Source: Chitinophaga pinensis DSM 2588 (GTDB taxonomy: Bacteria; Bacteroidota; Bacteroidia; Chitinophagales; Chitinophagaceae). Taken from it: a stretch of DNA of 64,000 nucleotides. The DNA lies in assembly GCF_000024005.1 (NCBI RefSeq), contig NC_013132.1, positions 8,054,001-8,118,000 of the forward strand, given 5' to 3'. This document shows positions 44,472 to 53,019 of this stretch, piece after piece; position 1 is the first letter of the stretch, and each line of letters begins with the position of its first letter. The notes under the pieces are model-generated. The model ran no database searches and was not told the DNA's origin. It was given only the letters and a program-made list of their open reading frames with translations. A program made the translations under genes and the position numbers.

Positions 44472-45682
44472 TAATAAACGAGTTTTGAGATAACCTTAAT
44501 AGCAGCCGGAGAGCTGATATCATAACAGTCTATGCTTATATTACTACGGCAATACAGCTGTGTACCACGAATCACTAAATCTATATATGGCACAGCTTCT
44601 TTATCTGCCAGACGCGTAAGAGCAGGCGCCGAAGAAACATCCACCACACTGATACCTTTTGGTGTTGCAGCATACAGATAATTACCCGACAATGCCAGCG
44701 CATAGGTTGAGTCAAAAGGCAGCGCACCCTTGGCAACAATGCGATAGTCATCTTCAATATCGCTTACTGTCAACGTAGTGGAAGAAACTGGATAACACAG
44801 TCGCTTTGCCGGGTTAGGTGCAGCATAGATATGACGGCCAGCAGGCAACATCGCATAACAGGAACTTAAATTGGTCAGCATCGTCCTGTATTGTATAATC
44901 AATGGATCACTGATATCGTACAATGAACCACCTGTTCCTCTGACATCGGTTGTAATTAACATGTCATTAAATGCATACAGACTATCCATTACTTCACCGG
45001 TCTGATACCTCGATTGCTGTACCGGGGCCAGTGGTTGTGTAACAGAATAGGACACGATATCTGTGTTGTCAGCCAGATAAATATGCCCTTTATTGCCCAC
45101 TATACCGGCGCTCAGGCGAGGGCGCTGTTCGCCATATCCATCATAATATCTGAATTGCGTGCGGCATTTGGGATCATTCACCTTTGTCAGGTGCCAGCCG
45201 ATCACGGTACCCTTTGTAGGGACAGGGCATTCGAAATATACGTTGCGGAAAGGCGGGAAATCCTTCTGGGTCCAGACCCTGGACACACGCGCTACATGCG
45301 TTACGGAGGGCAGTTCCTTCAGCGGGACCACTATCAGGTCATTATAATTATCTGCATACAGATAATCGCCCTCTATCAGGGCTTTCTGAAAACCGGGAAT
45401 ACGCAGAAATCCGGTCTTCACGGGGTGCGCAGGATCCTGATAAGAAATGATATGCAATCCGGAGTCACTTTCCTCCTGGAGGATATAAGTGCCGTAGGTA
45501 TACAATTTTCCAGCGTTCCGTATGGCTCTAGCTGGTTGATAGCTGATCTGCCGGAGATTGGGATTATTGTCGTAAACAGGCACGTAAGCATCCACGTAAC
45601 CACGTTCCCAGCGATCGTCCAAACATCCCCCCAACAAAAAACAAGTAATTAACAGTACATAGGTCAGTAATAGGCGGGCCAT
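44471..45682 (-). CDS. LVIVD-type repeat lipoprotein
   Basis: 403 residues. Lipobox at 'LITCFLLGGCLDD' (lipidated Cys in LGGC). The mature part has repeated 40-50-residue beta modules such as 'GLHIISYQDPAHPVKTGFLR', 'GNYLYAATPKGISVVDVSSA' and 'ISIDCYDISSPAAIKVISKL', the pattern of LVIVD/beta-propeller surface repeats (about six). Likely an outer-membrane-attached sensor or binder. It heads an operon with two barrel-like proteins. The SusD gene ends 161 bp upstream behind a terminator, so it is probably a separate unit. Confidence 0.78.
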   Translation of the reverse strand: MARLLLTYVLLITCFLLGGCLDDRWERGYVDAYVPVYDNNPNLRQISYQPARAIRNAGKLYTYGTYILQEESDSGLHIISYQDPAHPVKTGFLRIPGFQKALIEGDYLYADNYNDLIVVPLKELPSVTHVARVSRVWTQKDFPPFRNVYFECPVPTKGTVIGWHLTKVNDPKCRTQFRYYDGYGEQRPRLSAGIVGNKGHIYLADNTDIVSYSVTQPLAPVQQSRYQTGEVMDSLYAFNDMLITTDVRGTGGSLYDISDPLIIQYRTMLTNLSSCYAMLPAGRHIYAAPNPAKRLCYPVSSTTLTVSDIEDDYRIVAKGALPFDSTYALALSGNYLYAATPKGISVVDVSSAPALTRLADKEAVPYIDLVIRGTQLYCRSNISIDCYDISSPAAIKVISKLVY

Positions 45683-45765
45683 TATAGGTATTTTACAATT
45701 AAGCGGACAGAGATAACCGGAAGTTACACGTGAAGGGTTAAAAAAAAGTTAAGGCCCGCCAATAG

Positions 45766-45793
45766 AAAAGCCGTCCGTCACAAGACGAACGGC
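45766..45793 (-). terminator. Terminator after the second SusD
   Basis: GCCGTCCGTC (45770-45779) pairs with GACGAACGGC (45784-45793) with one mismatch, followed on the minus strand by CTTTTCTATT, 51 bp after the SusD stop. Confidence 0.75.
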
Positions 45794-45843
45794 CTCCATT
45801 CTCTGAACATACCCGTTTCTTCCGCCAGAAACGGCCACTATTT

Positions 45844-47427
45844 TTACCAGCCCGGATTATTAGGCAATACAGCCGCATTCAGGGACACCTCACGCTGCGG
45901 TACCGGCCACAGATAATCACGTGGTACCTGGAAACTACGTTGTTCCGCCAGTACATGTTTACCATAATCATCCTTCCTGTTCGCATCGAAGTTGTTCAGG
46001 ATACCGTATGCCGGTCCTGCCATCACCGTTTCTGCGATCTTCCAGCGACGGATATCAAACAGACGGTTGTCTTCCAGCGGGAACTCTACTCTTCTTTCTC
46101 TTCTCACCGCTTCCCGCAGGGCTACCTGTCCGCTCACCTTCGCAGCTGTCAGAACAGGCATCATTACATCAGTTCTTTGTCTTACCTGGTTGATAGCGTC
46201 ATATACGGACTGATCAATCTGGTTGGCTTCAATTTTAGCTTCCGCATAATTGAGCAGCACTTCTGCATAACGCATTAACACCACGTCGTTGTAGGAGTTA
46301 TTATCCCAGTTACCCTGAATATCGCGAGGGACATATTTCTTGTAGTAATAACCAGTGAAAGATGCGTTTCCTTTGCCCAATGCATCCAGACTATTCAGTT
46401 TGGTCACATCGATGGTTACGTCATTCACCTGTACCCCTGGCACTACCACGGTCATTTTCAGACGTGGGTCGCGATTATCAAACGGATGTGCCGGGTCATA
46501 GGTAGCTGACTTGTCGATTGTCAGACCGTCTGTACACTCATAGGCATCTACCAGTGATTGCAATGGCGTAATCTCTGACCATCCACCCAGTGAAGGTCCG
46601 CCAACCCAGGTAGCCATCGCATTAGGCTGTGTGTTTTTCACATAGCGTGCAGAGAAGATGATCTCATGGCTGTTTTTGTTGGTACCATCAAAAAGACTCA
46701 GGTAATTTGGATCGATGATGTAAGTACCCAGGGTCATCGCAGCCTGTGCTGCCGTAGCCGCTTCTGCATATTGTCCTTCATAAAGTAATACACGGGATTT
46801 CAATGCCAGCGCTGCACCACGGGTGGCGCGGCCTTCCTCTCCTGCATCATATGATACCGGTAAAGCAGCACTGATCTCGTCCAGTTCTTTCACGATAAAT
46901 GCTGCTACATCTGCACGGGAAGTACGCTTCATCACAAACTCGCTGGTTGGCGAAATAGTAGTTCTTAATACCACATCTCCATACAACCCGATCAGCTGCT
47001 GATAAGCATAAGCTCTGATAAAGCGGGCCTCTCCTTTCAGTCGGGTCAGCATGGCTTCAGATAATGCTTTATCTCTGTCAATATTTTCCAGTACATCATT
47101 ACAGGAAGCGATCATCTTGTAAAAGTTGCTCCAGAAGTTGTCGAACATGCCGGTACTGATAGAAGCACTACCATTTCCCACATAGATCGCATCGCTGGGC
47201 CAGTTACTCCAGGCATAGCTATCGTCTGTCACACAGGAGATAAACATGCGGTTATCCACATCCCCCAGGCGACGGTAGCAGTTATTGACAGCGTTGATCG
47301 CATCATCTTCTGTCAACCAAAACGTTTCCCGGCTCACAGCATCCTGCGGCTGTTCGTCCAGTACTTTTTTACAGGCTGACACCGATGCCAGACCTGCCAG
47401 TGCGAGTATTATTGATAATTTCTTCAT
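45844..47427 (-). CDS. RagB/SusD outer membrane lipoprotein (locus 2)
   Basis: 527 residues, lipobox 'ALAGLASVSACKK'. SusD signatures: 'FWLTEDDAINAVNNCYRRLG' near the N-terminus, 'VLLNYAEAKIEANQ', and near the C-terminus 'VRRERRVEFPLEDNRLFDIR' then RWK, ending 'LPNNPGW'. It forms the substrate lid of the SusC receptor whose gene is 11 bp upstream. Substrate unknown. Confidence 0.95.
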   Translation of the reverse strand: MKKLSIILALAGLASVSACKKVLDEQPQDAVSRETFWLTEDDAINAVNNCYRRLGDVDNRMFISCVTDDSYAWSNWPSDAIYVGNGSASISTGMFDNFWSNFYKMIASCNDVLENIDRDKALSEAMLTRLKGEARFIRAYAYQQLIGLYGDVVLRTTISPTSEFVMKRTSRADVAAFIVKELDEISAALPVSYDAGEEGRATRGAALALKSRVLLYEGQYAEAATAAQAAMTLGTYIIDPNYLSLFDGTNKNSHEIIFSARYVKNTQPNAMATWVGGPSLGGWSEITPLQSLVDAYECTDGLTIDKSATYDPAHPFDNRDPRLKMTVVVPGVQVNDVTIDVTKLNSLDALGKGNASFTGYYYKKYVPRDIQGNWDNNSYNDVVLMRYAEVLLNYAEAKIEANQIDQSVYDAINQVRQRTDVMMPVLTAAKVSGQVALREAVRRERRVEFPLEDNRLFDIRRWKIAETVMAGPAYGILNNFDANRKDDYGKHVLAEQRSFQVPRDYLWPVPQREVSLNAAVLPNNPGW

Positions 47428-47438
47428 GGCTGCTTAGT

Positions 47439-50400
47439 TTAGAATTGCACATTTAATCCAAAAGTGAACGTCTTCACCTGCGGGTAGTATCTGCTATCAT
47501 TCGGAGATTCCGGATCGATGTCACTTGCAAGAGAAGAGAAGGTCAGCAGATTCTGGCCACTCACATAAAGACGGCATCTGTCAAAGCCTGCACGTTTCAT
47601 GATTTGAGAAGGCAATGTATAACCCAGCTGTACACTTTTCAGACGTACATACGCGCCGCTTTTTACCCAGTAAGAAGAAGACTGATAGTTTTGCAGTGTG
47701 CTTACAAGTCTTGGGAAATCTGCACCGGTATTGGCTGGCGTCCAGCTGTTCAGGTGTTCTTCTCTGAAGTTACCATCAGTATTGGTTGGCGCTCTTTCAA
47801 TCGGTAAGGTGTGGATATCTACTTTACCTACTCCCTGGAAGAAAGCGGTAAAGTCAAAGTTCTTATAGTCTGCCCCCAGATTAATACCATAAGTATATCT
47901 TGGAATATTGCTACCCAGGTATACCATATCGCCACCTTTATCAACAGCACCTTCTTTTACCTGTTTGTCGCCATTCTGGTCTTTGTAAATCAGGTCGCCT
48001 GCACCTGTAGTCGGGAATGGCTGTGTTGCATGTCCTGCTACCTGTGCTGCATTCTGGAAGATACCTTCTACCTGGTAACCATAGAAGCTACCGATCGAAT
48101 TGCCGGTTACAAGCCCTGTATAGATGTAGTTATTGTCCCTTGAGATAGCGTCTGTGTTCTTAATATCAATGATCCTGTTACGTACGTCAGACAGATTAGC
48201 GCCTACGTTATAGTTCAGTTCACCGATCTTACCACGGTAGTTCAGTGCGATTTCCCATCCTTTGTTTCTCACTTTACCTGCATTCTGCGCGGAAGGATCC
48301 AGACCAATGGAAGGAGCGATCGGCAGGAACAACAGGATGTCGTTGGTGTTCTTCACATAATAGTCAAAGGTAAAATCCAGGTTTTTGAAGATCGTACCAT
48401 CCACACCTACATCGGTCATCACAGTGGTTTCCCAGGTCAGTCCGGAGTTAGGATAGATCGTGATACCCGCAGTTGGTTTCAGTACACCACCGAAAGGATA
48501 GCTGTTGTAATAATATTGTGACTGGTAAGGGTAGTTAGTGGTCAGTTTATCTCTGTCCAGGATCACGTCATTCCCCAGTTTACCCCATGAACCACGCAGT
48601 TTCAGGTTATTGATAAAGGATACTTCTTTCATGAATTCTTCACCGGAAATACGCCATCCTGCGGAGAAAGACGGGAACAGCCCCCATTTCTGTCCTTCAG
48701 AGAAGCGGGAAGAACCATCACGACGAAGGTTTGCTTCAAACAGGTATTTATCATCAAAAGAGTAGTTCAATCTGCCAAAGAAAGACACCAGCGAGTAGGC
48801 AACTGCGTTACCTTCTGTAATCTGTCCGTTCTGTTCACCCGCATCAATCTGATTCAGTCCGCCAGCCAGATTTACCCTGTAGCCGCTGAGATCATCGGTG
48901 GTTTCTGTAAGGCGGGAAGCACCACCTAATACGGTAAAGTTATGTTTACCAAAGTTCTGGGTGTATTCAGCCAATCCCTGATAGTTACGGAACCAATAGC
49001 CCTGATAAGCTTTCTTCACGGAGTTTTGTCCGAGTGGCAGCGGATCCTGGTTCGTGCCTGGATCTTTGAAATAGATCAGTGTTTTCTCACGAGTGCTGTT
49101 ATAATCGGATCTGTAGTTAACGGATGTAAGACCGGTCAGTTTTAAACCTTTTACCAGGTTGTAAGTAGCTTTGAAGTTACCCGTAAACAGGTTGCTTTTG
49201 TACTGATACAGGCCACCTTCTTCCTGCAGGCGGATCGGGTTCTGTCCACCTCTGATCACCGGCCATGTGCCATCTGCATATTTGGTCGGATACAGCGGGT
49301 TAATAATAGCTGCCTGTCCGAACTGATACCATGCCGAACCGGAAGCGCCCTGTGGCTCCTGTCTGTCGCCAAGACGTGCCGCGATATCAGCGTTGAAGGT
49401 CAGTTTCTTTGTGACATTGATATCTGTATTCAGACGTACTGTGATACGATTGAAATCCATGTTTTTGATCAGACCCGTCTGATCGAAATAATTGGTAGAG
49501 AAGCGATATTTCACGTCTTCTGTACCACCGCTGATACCCAGACTATGTTCCTGTTGAAAACCGCTACCGGTCAGGATAGCATCCAGCCAGTAATTATCCG
49601 GATTAACGAAATTATCACGATTAGGATTATCGTATGCAGCGATCTGCGCAGCTGTATAGGAGGCAGAACCACCTGAATTAGAGGCAGTCAGATTCGCCAG
49701 ATTCATAAAATCTTTCGCGCCTACATATTTCGCCAGACGTGCAGGCGTCTGCCATGCGAAGTAGTTGGAATAGGTAACCTTGGGTTTACCGGATGCACCT
49801 CTTTTCGTGGTGATCAGGATCACGCCATTAGCAGCTCTTACACCATAGATAGCAGAGGAAGCAGCATCTTTCAGTACGGACATGGAAGCGATATCATTTG
49901 CATCGATATCGTTCATGTTCATCTGCACACCATCTACCAGTACCAATGGATCAGTACTATTCATCGTACCGACACCACGGATACGTACGGTACCCTGGTC
50001 TACACCCGGCTGCCCACTGATAGTAGTCACTGTTACACCGGAAGCAACACCCTGGAGTGCAGAGGACACCTGTCCTACTGGTTTCCAGTTCAGGTCTTTC
50101 CCATCCACCGCAGCGATTGCGCCGGTCACGTTTATTTTCTTCTGTGTACCATAAGCGACTACCACCACTTCATTCATAGCAGTAACGTCAGCTGTCAGTT
50201 TTACAGCGAAAGATGTACGATTGCCTACTTTTAATTCCTGTTTGGTATAACCGATAAAGGAAAATTCGAGTACGGCATTTTCATCAGGTACCTGTAAAGA
50301 CCAGGAGCCATCAGTGCCAGTACTTGTACCATTAGAAGTACCTTTTACAAGTACGGTTACACCCGGTATCGGCTGACCTTTGTCATCAGTTACAGTACCT

Positions 50401-50831
50401 CTTACAGGGATTGCCGCAGGTGCTGCTACTGCCAGTGTTTCCGCCAGCTGTGCAGATGTATTTTCACCGGCAGGAACGGGTGCATCGGCAGGTTCATCAT
50501 CCTGAGAAAATACGATATAGAAACTGTCACCCATCTTCTTATAGCGAAGCTTATTGGGACCGGTGATGTTTTTCAATTCTTCTTCCAGTGAAGATTGTTT
50601 TGTGTTTTCCACATGTGACAACTGCAATTTTGCGAGATTGCTTTTGTACATGAAGTGCACATTATATTTTACTTCAAGCCCATCCAGCACATTTTTCAAT
50701 GACTTTGTCTGTGATCTTTCAAGAGGGCGTAGGGGTTTTCCCAGCGAGGCCAGGTCCTGCCCTTCTGCTGGCATATGGCAATAGCATGCCATGCCCATAG
50801 CAGCCATAAAGGCACTAATGAACTTGTTCAT
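47439..50831 (-). CDS. SusC/RagA TonB-dependent receptor with STN domain (locus 2)
   Basis: 1130 residues. Signal peptide and STN domain (about 40-115, 'GLEVKYNVHFMYKSNLAKLQ'), then a carboxypeptidase-like domain ('GTVTDDKGQPIPGVTVLVKG'), the SusC plug ('TDPLVLVDGVQMNMND', 'LKDAASSAIYGVRAANGVIL') and a barrel ending in 'KTFTFGLNVQF' with terminal Phe. The STN domain and adjacent FecR/sigma genes mark it as a signalling receptor. It pairs with the SusD lipoprotein 11 bp downstream. Confidence 0.96.
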   Translation of the reverse strand: MNKFISAFMAAMGMACYCHMPAEGQDLASLGKPLRPLERSQTKSLKNVLDGLEVKYNVHFMYKSNLAKLQLSHVENTKQSSLEEELKNITGPNKLRYKKMGDSFYIVFSQDDEPADAPVPAGENTSAQLAETLAVAAPAAIPVRGTVTDDKGQPIPGVTVLVKGTSNGTSTGTDGSWSLQVPDENAVLEFSFIGYTKQELKVGNRTSFAVKLTADVTAMNEVVVVAYGTQKKINVTGAIAAVDGKDLNWKPVGQVSSALQGVASGVTVTTISGQPGVDQGTVRIRGVGTMNSTDPLVLVDGVQMNMNDIDANDIASMSVLKDAASSAIYGVRAANGVILITTKRGASGKPKVTYSNYFAWQTPARLAKYVGAKDFMNLANLTASNSGGSASYTAAQIAAYDNPNRDNFVNPDNYWLDAILTGSGFQQEHSLGISGGTEDVKYRFSTNYFDQTGLIKNMDFNRITVRLNTDINVTKKLTFNADIAARLGDRQEPQGASGSAWYQFGQAAIINPLYPTKYADGTWPVIRGGQNPIRLQEEGGLYQYKSNLFTGNFKATYNLVKGLKLTGLTSVNYRSDYNSTREKTLIYFKDPGTNQDPLPLGQNSVKKAYQGYWFRNYQGLAEYTQNFGKHNFTVLGGASRLTETTDDLSGYRVNLAGGLNQIDAGEQNGQITEGNAVAYSLVSFFGRLNYSFDDKYLFEANLRRDGSSRFSEGQKWGLFPSFSAGWRISGEEFMKEVSFINNLKLRGSWGKLGNDVILDRDKLTTNYPYQSQYYYNSYPFGGVLKPTAGITIYPNSGLTWETTVMTDVGVDGTIFKNLDFTFDYYVKNTNDILLFLPIAPSIGLDPSAQNAGKVRNKGWEIALNYRGKIGELNYNVGANLSDVRNRIIDIKNTDAISRDNNYIYTGLVTGNSIGSFYGYQVEGIFQNAAQVAGHATQPFPTTGAGDLIYKDQNGDKQVKEGAVDKGGDMVYLGSNIPRYTYGINLGADYKNFDFTAFFQGVGKVDIHTLPIERAPTNTDGNFREEHLNSWTPANTGADFPRLVSTLQNYQSSSYWVKSGAYVRLKSVQLGYTLPSQIMKRAGFDRCRLYVSGQNLLTFSSLASDIDPESPNDSRYYPQVKTFTFGLNVQF

Positions 50832-50918
50832 GAGATTTAAATTTGAGTGATTACCTCTGCTGCGGTCACTGCCTGCCGTTGTACACCAGCCAGCAGTTTT
50901 TACTGCATTTTGTTTTTA

Positions 50919-51905
50919 CTATTTAGTTTCCTTCTCAATAATGACACTGTTGTCAACATGGCTCACCTTCAGGTGAAATAGTTGCGAAAGCCCTCCCAGC
51001 AACATATCAATCTGTTGTCCCGGTACAGTTCCTGTGAATCGTTGCTGTAACAAAGCAGCATCTCTGATCTCTACAGTTACGCCATAGGTGTCTTCTAACA
51101 ATTGTGCCAGTTCCGCGAAGCTGGCGTTTTCAAAATGAAGATTGTTTGTTTTCCAGGATGAATAGCTTTGTGCGTTGGTGTTCTTCCTGACTTTTGTGCG
51201 CACCTGTTCTTTGTATTCAACAAGATCTCCCGGTTGCATAATGATCGCATCTTCCGGTGTTCTACTGTTGTGCAGCTTTACCTTTCCGCTGTTCAGCACT
51301 ACCTGCATACGACCATGACGATCTACGAGGTTAAAGCTGGTACCCAGTACTTCCACATCCATTTCACTGGCGGTGTGTACCATAAATGAGCGGGGAACAG
51401 CAGATGGTTTGATGGAGAAAAAAGCCTCTCCTTCTACCCATACTTCACGATTACTGTTACCATCCCATTTACCGGCATAGCGTAAGGTACTGTTGCCATT
51501 CAGTGTCACGACCGACTGATCGGGCAATACGACAGTACGTACTTCTCCGTAAGCTGTTTGAAAAACAGTAGCGCGATGACTACCGAACATTCTCCATCCG
51601 CCATAGACGAGCAGTATCGAGCCCGATAACATGGCAGCCACTTTGAGACCTGTAAACCGGCGGTTCCGGCGATGCCGTAACTGTTCCTGACCTGTAGTAT
51701 CCAGTATGCGCTGGTAAAGGTCTGCCGCCTGTGATGTAGACATAAGCATATCTGGTTTTTCACTATCCAGTTCCTGCGTCATGGCAGTTTCCAGATATTC
51801 CCGTCCTTCGGGCGTGGTAAACCATTCCAGTACTCTTTCGTATTCTTCAGGAGTACATTGGTTGTGCTCATACTTATGTAGCAGACTTTGGTCGAATAGC
51901 TCCAT
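50919..51905 (-). CDS. FecR family anti-sigma factor with DUF4974 (locus 2)
   Basis: 328 residues. Sigma-binding N-terminus (1-85), transmembrane helix 'VAAMLSGSILLVYGGWRMF', periplasmic FecR domain ('GEVRTVVLPDQSVVTLNGNS', 'VEGEAFFSI') and C-terminal DUF4974 ('NNLHFENASFAELAQLLEDT'). Regulates the ECF sigma encoded 98 bp upstream, in response to the SusC receptor 87 bp downstream. Confidence 0.93.
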   Translation of the reverse strand: MELFDQSLLHKYEHNQCTPEEYERVLEWFTTPEGREYLETAMTQELDSEKPDMLMSTSQAADLYQRILDTTGQEQLRHRRNRRFTGLKVAAMLSGSILLVYGGWRMFGSHRATVFQTAYGEVRTVVLPDQSVVTLNGNSTLRYAGKWDGNSNREVWVEGEAFFSIKPSAVPRSFMVHTASEMDVEVLGTSFNLVDRHGRMQVVLNSGKVKLHNSRTPEDAIIMQPGDLVEYKEQVRTKVRKNTNAQSYSSWKTNNLHFENASFAELAQLLEDTYGVTVEIRDAALLQQRFTGTVPGQQIDMLLGGLSQLFHLKVSHVDNSVIIEKETK

Positions 51906-52003
51906 AATGTGGATTACAGTGATAAAATCAACGAGTAAATAGTTACGTCTGTATAATACTACACCTGGGAAAATGAAAAGTATTATACCGGCAGAAAAAA
52001 AAT

Positions 52004-52684
52004 TTAAAAAAAGATAACAAGGAGAATAACCAGGCCGAAGAGGGTACTCATCATGATCTTGAGGACGTGGCGCAGGGCTTTGCTGGCCTGGGCATATTGA
52101 AATTTGACGGTATTGATGGACAAACCGAGTTTTTCCGCTACTTCTTCATTACTCAGTCCTTCATAGGAACGGAGGCGGAAGATCTTTTTCTTCTGGGCAG
52201 ACAAACTTTCAACGGCGCGTTCTACCACCTTTCTGTAATCATTCAATATAACGGTGGATTCCGTGTCACGATGATCAGCAGCAGCATTGTATAATAGTTC
52301 GTATTGTTTGGAAAGGCTACGTTTATGATCCCGGATAAGGTTCAGTACATGAAATTTCAGGCATTTAAAGAGAAAATTACGAACGCCCTGTACCGGATCA
52401 AGTTCTTCCCGGTGTACCCAGACTTTTACAAAAGCTTCATGCACAGCATCTTCAGCAGCCGTATCGCTTTTCAGGTATTTATAGGCAGTACCATACAGTA
52501 ACTGATGATAGGTAGCGTATAATTCCTCAAAAGCGGTATGATCACTATTGCGCAGGCGTGCTGCCAGCCGTTGGTCGTTATTAATAAAATGCGTTAACAC
52601 AAATCTGTCCCCTCTTGGTAGTGCTGTTTTGGTTTTCAAAAACGTGTTAACCGAAATTAGGATATGCTGTTCTTTAAAAGGCAT
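52004..52684 (-). CDS. ECF RNA polymerase sigma-70 factor (locus 2)
   Basis: 226 residues. Region 2 is in 'TAFEELYATYHQLLYGTAYK' and 'AAEDAVHEAFVKVWVHREEL'; region 4 is 'YEGLSNEEVAEKLGLSINTV'. It has a hydrophobic C-terminal tail ('STLFGLVILLVIFF'), probably a membrane-attached end, like the hydrophobic tail of the first ECF factor. The first 35 residues before 'INNDQRLAARLRNSDH' look like leader, so translation may begin later than ATG 52684. It controls the FecR-SusC-SusD locus. Confidence 0.92.
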   Translation of the reverse strand: MPFKEQHILISVNTFLKTKTALPRGDRFVLTHFINNDQRLAARLRNSDHTAFEELYATYHQLLYGTAYKYLKSDTAAEDAVHEAFVKVWVHREELDPVQGVRNFLFKCLKFHVLNLIRDHKRSLSKQYELLYNAAADHRDTESTVILNDYRKVVERAVESLSAQKKKIFRLRSYEGLSNEEVAEKLGLSINTVKFQYAQASKALRHVLKIMMSTLFGLVILLVIFF

Positions 52685-52838
52685 GTTAAATTACCACATT
52701 AAGGTACTTTTTTACCATATGTAATTTTTAGGCGGAATATTTAAGCTGATTTACTATCAGTTAGGCCAGTTTCCCTCCTGAAATAAGGAAGGTGGTGCTA
52801 TCAGCGCAATAACAGGCTCAGATATTCGGGACAAGTTA

Positions 52839-52871
52839 TAGATAAGCCGTAGATAACCCGTAGATAAGGGG
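52839..52871. repeat. Three tandem 11-bp repeats in the sigma-dnaG intergenic region
   Basis: TAGATAAGCCG, TAGATAACCCG, TAGATAAGGGG at 52839-52849, 52850-52860 and 52861-52871, one helical turn apart. AGATAACCC (52851-52859) and GGGTTATCT (52869-52877) also form a hairpin. The remaining 300 bp of this gap (52685-53019) shows no gene. A protein-binding site array or hairpin for the divergent genes is possible. Confidence 0.6.
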
Positions 52872-53019
52872 TTATCTCCCATATACAGATGATATACAAC
52901 GCCTTAAAAGAAATAGTAGCAATGGGCTTAAAATATTATCAGTCCCCCTGGTTTTGGAATAAGAACCGATTCCTGCCCGGTGAATTTTGCTTAATTTGCT
53001 GTCTGAATTTTTAACGCCA

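Noticed and set aside
45014..45652. 212-residue + frame inside the LVIVD lipoprotein gene
   Set aside because: Fully contained in a gene with a lipobox and repeat pattern; no independent coding signs.
52987..53019. TTG at 52987 as the start of dnaG
   Set aside because: The added residues (LNLLSEFLTP) are not in the primase family; TTG 53020 starts MISQNTIQQ, the family N-terminus.
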